Notes under the pieces: generated by a model | What the model was told of the DNA's origin: nothing | Database searches by the model: none | What the model saw: the letters and a program-made list of their open reading frames with translations, nothing else | In this document: in pieces, positions 13,507-13,570 of the stretch | Numbering within the stretch: position 1 is the stretch's first letter | Layout of the letters: each line of letters opens with the position of its first letter | Translations under genes and position numbers: made by a program | NCBI GenBank assembly: GCA_030633365.1 | Contig: DAOVSY010000039.1 | Coordinates: forward strand, 1 to 13,570 | DNA: 13,570 nucleotides | Origin: Spirochaetaceae bacterium | GTDB taxonomy: Bacteria; Spirochaetota; Spirochaetia; B11-G9 | Direction: 5' to 3'

Positions 13507-13570
13507 CTGGCAACGACATATACATTACACACTAACAATTTGAACTGTGCAGCCTGTGCAGCAAAAATAG
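13507..13570 (+). CDS. Start of HMA-domain protein, probable heavy-metal P-type ATPase (cut by window end)
   Basis: Only about 21 residues are present. The frame reads L-N-C-A-A-C-A-A-K-I at 13540-13569, the CxxC metal-binding loop of a heavy-metal-associated domain (usual form GMTCxxC-x-x-KIE). After an ArsR-type zinc sensor this is most likely the N-terminus of a Zn/Cd-exporting P1B ATPase, but a mercury/copper chaperone cannot be excluded. No ATG, GTG or TTG suits the ribosome binding site AGAGGA (13495-13500), which overlaps the repressor stop codon: CTG at 13507 is at ideal distance (6 bases), ATT at 13504 is only 3 away, and a TTG at 13474 lies inside the repressor gene without a site. 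I used CTG with low confidence in the exact start. Confidence 0.65.
   Translation, partial: MATTYTLHTNNLNCAACAAKI

Overview
The window is an AT-rich bacterial chromosome segment with short intergenic gaps and no RNA genes, IS elements or CRISPR array that I can see. The gene content suggests a free-living, probably anaerobic or fermentative bacterium. My best guess is a spirochaete, from overall family resemblance rather than any diagnostic marker, so the taxon is an inference. The last gene and the first gene are cut by the window edges.

Layout: (1) Bases 1-4380, plus strand: a tight three-gene run holding the C-terminal part of a metallo-beta-lactamase-fold hydrolase, a spore-photoproduct-lyase-like (SPL) radical SAM protein, and an 806-residue protein ending in a degenerate GGDEF domain. 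The last two genes overlap by 43 bases. (2) 4387-6539, minus strand: a PLP aminotransferase and a phosphate butyryltransferase-type enzyme, with stop and start codons sharing one base, behind a recognisable promoter. They fit amino-acid fermentation to acyl phosphates. (3) 6648-6992, plus strand: a small Mth938-domain protein. (4) 7062-10018, minus strand: a probable four-gene operon. It holds a small secreted Cys-rich protein, a membrane-anchored DUF2318 protein, a FtsX/MacB-type permease with a CxxC, and its ATPase. The last three resemble the accessory genes beside FTR1/P19-type iron (copper) uptake systems, but no FTR1 or P19 gene is present here.

(5) 10043-11066, plus strand: an unrecognised 315-residue protein whose promoter carries an 8-bp inverted repeat placed like an operator. 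(6) 11127-12626, plus strand: a TetR-family regulator and a CPBP intramembrane protease. Each is preceded by the same 20-bp element, CATACA-N8-TGTAT(A/G), which I read as a shared operator. (7) 12648-13570: a divergent metal-response unit. A SmtB/CzrA-type ArsR repressor with a complete alpha-5 zinc-site signature (D82, H84, H95, E98) is followed by the start of a heavy-metal-binding (HMA) protein, probably a P-type ATPase. A small three-haem c-type cytochrome is encoded divergently. One operator complex, with an 18-bp perfect palindrome and a 12-2-12 repeat, sits across both promoters.

The most interesting pieces are the cytochrome apparently wired to a zinc-sensor operator, the metal-uptake-like operon led by an unknown Cys-rich secreted protein, the TetR/CPBP two-operator module, and the degenerate GGDEF protein coupled to a radical SAM enzyme. 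Several likely start codons differ from the longest open frame; these are given in the individual entries.
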